From Pseudoxanthomonas jiangsuensis (lineage in GTDB: Bacteria; Pseudomonadota; Gammaproteobacteria; Xanthomonadales; Xanthomonadaceae), in NCBI RefSeq assembly GCF_010093185.1, contig NZ_PDWL01000008.1, forward strand, positions 1-64,000: a DNA stretch of 64,000 bases, in the 5' to 3' direction. The translations under genes were made by a program, and so were the position numbers. Under the pieces are notes generated by a model, which was not told the DNA's origin, did not search any database, and saw only the letters and a list, made by a program, of their open reading frames with translations. Below are positions 60,793 to 64,000 of the stretch, piece by piece (within the stretch, counting starts at the first letter, position 1; the number at the start of each line of letters is the position of its first letter).

Positions 60793-61691
60793 CGAACAAG
60801 CGTATCCGCAAGGCGGTATTTCCCGTGGCCGGGCTCGGCACCCGCTTCCTCCCCGCCACCAAGACTGTTCCCAAGGAGATGCTGCCGATCATCGACCGGC
60901 CGTTGATCCAGTACGCAGTGGACGAGGCGATCGAGGCAGGTTGCGACACCCTGGTGTTCGTCACCAACCGCTACAAGCATGCGGTGGCCGACTACTTCGA
61001 CAAGGCCTACGAGCTGGAGCAGAAGCTCGAGCGCGCCGGCAAGACCGAGCAGCTGGAACTGGTGCGGCACGTGCTGCCGGAAGGCGTGCGCGCGGTGTTC
61101 GTGACCCAGGCCGAAGCCCTGGGCCTGGGCCACGCGGTGCTGTGCGCCAAGGAGATCGTCGGCGACGAGCCATTCGCGGTGCTGCTGCCGGACGACCTGA
61201 TCTGGAACCGTGGCCCGGGCGCGCTGAAGCAGATGGCCGATGCGGCCCAGGCCAGCGGCGCCAGCGAGATCGCGGTCCAGGACGTACCGCCGGAGAGCAC
61301 CGGCAGCTACGGCATCGTCGCCACCGAGGCCTTCAAAGGCCGCGAGGGCAGGATCCACGGCATCGTCGAGAAGCCCGCGCCGGCCGAGGCGCCGAGCAAC
61401 CTGGCCGTGGTCGGGCGCTACGTGCTCAGTCCGCGGATCTTCCAGCAGCTGGAGGCGACCACGCCCGGCGCCGGCGGCGAGATCCAGCTGACCGACGCGA
61501 TCGCCGCGCTGCTCAAGGAGGAGGCGGTCAACGCCTACCGTTTCCAGGGCACGCGCTTCGACTGCGGCACCCACATCGGCCTGATCGAAGCCACCATCCG
61601 CTACGCCCTGGACCACGAGAAGCTGAGCGACCCGGCGCGCGAGATGATGCAGCGGGCACTGGGCGAGCTGGGCGTGCGCGACCTGGAGTAA
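60789..61691 (+). CDS. galU: UTP-glucose-1-phosphate uridylyltransferase
   Basis: This 300-residue enzyme makes UDP-glucose. It has the nucleotide motif AVFPVAGLGTRFLPATKTVP, the conserved PLIQYAVDEAIEAGCD and RFDCGTHIGLIEATIRYAL. UDP-glucose feeds lipopolysaccharide and exopolysaccharide synthesis. It overlaps the CapD-like gene (ATGA) and ends the operon before a clear terminator. Confidence 0.97.
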   Translation: MTNKRIRKAVFPVAGLGTRFLPATKTVPKEMLPIIDRPLIQYAVDEAIEAGCDTLVFVTNRYKHAVADYFDKAYELEQKLERAGKTEQLELVRHVLPEGVRAVFVTQAEALGLGHAVLCAKEIVGDEPFAVLLPDDLIWNRGPGALKQMADAAQASGASEIAVQDVPPESTGSYGIVATEAFKGREGRIHGIVEKPAPAEAPSNLAVVGRYVLSPRIFQQLEATTPGAGGEIQLTDAIAALLKEEAVNAYRFQGTRFDCGTHIGLIEATIRYALDHEKLSDPAREMMQRALGELGVRDLE

Positions 61692-61742
61692 GCAGGGCAT
61701 ATCCACGGAGCGGCGGCGCGCACTGGACCGCTACCGCATGCA

Positions 61743-61772
61743 GAAACGGCGCCTCCCGGCGCCGTTTCCTTT
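61743..61772 (+). terminator. Rho-independent terminator of the galU operon
   Basis: An 11-bp stem GAAACGGCGCC/GGCGCCGTTTC (61743-61753, 61758-61768) with TCCC loop is followed by CTTTTCC on the plus strand. It lies 51 bases past the galU stop. Confidence 0.8.
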
Positions 61773-61797
61773 TCCAGGGTCCGTTACGCAGCGGCGG

Positions 61798-63003
61798 TCA
61801 GAGCGCCTCGAAGATGCCCGCCGCGCCCATGCCGGTACCGATGCACATGGTCACCATGCCGTACTTCTGCTTGCGGCGACGCAGGCCGTGGACCAGGGTG
61901 GCGGTGCGGATCGCGCCCGTGGCACCCAGCGGATGCCCCAAGGCGATCGCGCCGCCCAGCGGGTTGATCCTGCCCGGGTCCAGCTCGCTGTCGCGGATCA
62001 CCGCCAGGGCCTGCGCGGCGAAGGCCTCGTTGAGCTCGATCCAGTCCAGCTGGTCCTTGGACAGGCCGGCCTGCTTCAGGGCCTTGGGGATCGCCGCGAT
62101 CGGGCCGATGCCCATCACCTCGGGGCGCACGCCGGCCACCGAGAAGCTGACGAAGCGGGCGAGGGGCGTGAGGCCGTAGTCCTTGATCGCCTGCTCGGAG
62201 GCCAGCAGCACCGCGCCGGCGCCGTCGCTCATCTGCGAGGAGTTGCCGGCGGTGACGCTGCCGCCGAACTGGCCGTTGCGGAACACCGGGCGCAGCCGGG
62301 CCAGGCCTTCCAGCGAGGTGTCCGCCCGCGGGCCCTCGTCGGTGTCCACCCGCTTCTTCTTCAGTTGGATGGTGTTGCCGGCCAGGTCGGGCAGGTGCGA
62401 GAGGATCTCGTACGGGCTTATCTCGTCGCGGAACTCGCCGGCCGCGATCGCCGCCAGCGCCTTCTGGTGCGAGGCCACGGCGAACGCGTCCTGCTGTTCG
62501 CGCGAGACCTTCCACTCCTGCGCGACCTTCTCGGCGGTGATGCCCATGCCGTAGGCGATGGCGACGTGGTCGTCCTTGAACACGGACGGGGACAGGGCGA
62601 CCTTGTTGCCCATCATCGGCACCATCGACATCGACTCGGTGCCGCCGGCCAGCATCAGGTCGGCGTTGCCCAGGCGGATCTGGTCGGCGGCCATGGCCAC
62701 CGCCTGCAGGCCCGAGGAGCAGAAGCGGTTGACGGTCTGCGCGGCCACGGTATCCGGCAGGCCGGCCAGCAGCACGCCGATGCGGGCCACGTTCATGCCC
62801 TGCTCGCCCTCGGGCATGGCGCAGCCGATGATGGCGTCGTCGATGCGGTCGAGGTCGATGCCCGGCGCCTGCGCGACCACGGCCTTGAGCACGTGGGCGA
62901 GCATGTCGTCGGGACGGGTGTTGCGGAACACGCCCTTCGGGGCCTTGCCGACCGGGGTGCGGGTGGCGGCGACGATGTAGGCGTCCTGGATCTGCTTGCT
63001 CAT
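61798..63003 (-). CDS. fadA: Acetyl-CoA C-acyltransferase (3-ketoacyl-CoA thiolase)
   Basis: This 401-residue thiolase cleaves 3-ketoacyl-CoA in beta-oxidation. It has the catalytic cysteine in TVNRFCSSGLQAVAMAA, the glycine-rich GGAIALGHPLGATGAIR with its histidine, and the second cysteine in MCIGTGMGAAGIF. NEAFAAQALAV is also conserved. It lies 70 bases downstream of the fadB-like gene in the same direction, so the two subunits are co-expressed. Confidence 0.95.
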   Translation of the reverse strand: MSKQIQDAYIVAATRTPVGKAPKGVFRNTRPDDMLAHVLKAVVAQAPGIDLDRIDDAIIGCAMPEGEQGMNVARIGVLLAGLPDTVAAQTVNRFCSSGLQAVAMAADQIRLGNADLMLAGGTESMSMVPMMGNKVALSPSVFKDDHVAIAYGMGITAEKVAQEWKVSREQQDAFAVASHQKALAAIAAGEFRDEISPYEILSHLPDLAGNTIQLKKKRVDTDEGPRADTSLEGLARLRPVFRNGQFGGSVTAGNSSQMSDGAGAVLLASEQAIKDYGLTPLARFVSFSVAGVRPEVMGIGPIAAIPKALKQAGLSKDQLDWIELNEAFAAQALAVIRDSELDPGRINPLGGAIALGHPLGATGAIRTATLVHGLRRRKQKYGMVTMCIGTGMGAAGIFEAL

Positions 63004-63073
63004 GGAGTTCTCCGGAATCTGTAGTCGGGCGTTGATCGAAGCGGGCGCGCCGGCGGCGCGCCGCGGTTCCGGA

Positions 63074-64000
63074 TCAGTTCCTCAGCGGCTTGCCCGTCTT
63101 GAGCATGTGGCCGATGCGCGCCTGGGTCTTTTCCTGCTGCGCCAGCTCGACGAAGTGCCTGCGCTCGAGGGTGAGCAACCACTCCTCGTCGACCAGGGCG
63201 CCGCGGTCGATCTCGCCGCCGCTCAGCACCGTGGCGATGCGGGTGGCGATCTCGTCGTCGTACGGGCTGATGAAGTAGCCCTCGAGCATGTTCACCAGCA
63301 GCATGCGGAAGGTGGCGATGCCGACGTCGCCGGCGGCCTGGACGCGGCGCGCCGGCAGCGGCGGGCGGTAGCCGGCCTCGGCCAGGGCGCGCGCCTCGGC
63401 CTTGGCCACGTGCAGCAGTTCGAAGGCGTTGAACACCACCTTGTCGTCCGGGCGCATCAGGCCCAGTTCCTTGGCTTCCAGGGCCGAGGCCGAGACCTTG
63501 GCCATGGCCACCGTCTCGAAGGTCTTCTTCAGCTCGGCGAAGACGTCGCCGCCGGGGCCGGCCGCGCGCGAGGCGCGCACCGCCAGTTCCTTCAGGCCGC
63601 CGCCGGCCGGGAGCAGGCCCACGCCGGCCTCGACCAGGCCGATGTAGCTCTCCAGGTGGGCCACGGTGCGGGCGCTGTGCATCTGGAACTCGCAGCCGCC
63701 TCCCAGGGCCAGGCCGCGCACGGCCGCCACCACCGGCACCAGCGCGTACTTGATCCGCTGGCTGGTGCGCTGGAAGTTGGCGACCATCGCCTCGAACGCG
63801 TCGACCCTGCCGGCCTGCAGCAGGCCCAGCGCGCCGGCCAGGTCGGCACCGGCGGAGAAGGGCTCCTTCTGCTGCCAGATCACCAGGCCCTGGAAGTCGC
63901 GCTCGGCGATCGAGATCGCTTCCTGCAGGCCGTCCAGCACGTGGTCGGAGACGGTGTTCATCTTCGTCTTGAAGCTGACCACCGCGATGCCGTCGCCGTC
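63074..64000 (-). CDS. FadB-like multifunctional fatty-acid oxidation protein, C-terminal part (cut by window edge)
   Basis: The 309 visible codons run to the window edge with no start, because the beginning lies outside. They show a C-terminal enoyl-CoA hydratase/isomerase domain: IWQQKEPFSAGADLAGAL, VVAAVRGLALGGGCEFQMH (the oxyanion loop) and SYIGLVEAGVGLLPAGGGLKE. This matches proteins in which a 3-hydroxyacyl-CoA dehydrogenase precedes the hydratase, as in FadN-type enzymes, the reverse of E. coli FadB. It partners the fadA thiolase that follows. Confidence 0.85.
   Translation of the reverse strand, partial: DGDGIAVVSFKTKMNTVSDHVLDGLQEAISIAERDFQGLVIWQQKEPFSAGADLAGALGLLQAGRVDAFEAMVANFQRTSQRIKYALVPVVAAVRGLALGGGCEFQMHSARTVAHLESYIGLVEAGVGLLPAGGGLKELAVRASRAAGPGGDVFAELKKTFETVAMAKVSASALEAKELGLMRPDDKVVFNAFELLHVAKAEARALAEAGYRPPLPARRVQAAGDVGIATFRMLLVNMLEGYFISPYDDEIATRIATVLSGGEIDRGALVDEEWLLTLERRHFVELAQQEKTQARIGHMLKTGKPLRN

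Overview
The window is high-GC DNA from a gammaproteobacterium, most likely a member of the Xanthomonadaceae/Lysobacteraceae (Pseudoxanthomonas, Luteimonas, Lysobacter or Stenotrophomonas relatives). The evidence is the gene content and order: cmk-rpsA-ihfB-lapA-lapB followed by envelope polysaccharide genes and galU, an aguA-aguB pair, a 41-residue L36 protein, and PhaR with acetoacetyl-CoA reductase. This assignment is an inference from gene content, not a database result.

Positions 1-16250 are a genomic island that extends beyond the left edge. A P4-type tyrosine integrase (14876-16090) sits beside the 3' end of a tRNA-Ala(CGC) gene (16253-16328), the classical integration arrangement. From left to right the island holds the end of an IS3-family element; a tightly coupled three-gene operon (HelD-like helicase with an inserted nuclease-like segment, HNH endonuclease, PD-(D/E)XK-like protein) that looks like a candidate defence system; a truncated exported-protein gene; a zinc-ribbon protein; a divergent pair of satellite-type genes (a DUF3987 protein and an inovirus Gp2/YfjJ-like protein) around a 900-bp noncoding region with iteron-like motifs; an arsenic-resistance cassette (arsH / arsR-arsC-acr3) with a decayed transporter remnant; and three small genes of unknown role, one AlpA-like.

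Positions 16250-64000 are ordinary chromosome. 16.4-25 kb: RNase D, a lipoprotein with a formylglycine-generating-enzyme fold, an M48 protease, PhaR, acetoacetyl-CoA reductase, GluQ-RS, HtpX, an MliC-like lipoprotein and a DJ-1/PfpI protein. 25-36 kb: an EEP-family hydrolase, M14 carboxypeptidase, POT peptide transporter, rhomboid, histone-H1-like protein, small unknowns, a CFA-synthase-like methyltransferase and an M3 peptidase. 36-49 kb: FprA-type reductase, PQQ-type dehydrogenase, an ABC exporter, two tandem cytochromes c, and an RND operon with one adaptor and two different permeases. 49-53 kb: a TraB-family protein, aguB/aguA (agmatine to putrescine), and rpmJ. 53-62 kb: cmk, rpsA with a structured SD-less leader, ihfB, lapA, lapB, and an envelope-sugar run (WecA-like transferase, CapD-like epimerase/dehydratase, galU) joined by start/stop overlaps. 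62-64 kb: fadA and the 3' part of a FadB-like gene, cut by the right edge.

The most interesting parts are the helicase-HNH-nuclease operon, the origin-like region between the DUF3987 and Gp2 genes, the overlapping leaderless ars promoters, a cluster of three DnaA boxes at 33551-33602, and the unusual pair of RND permeases.
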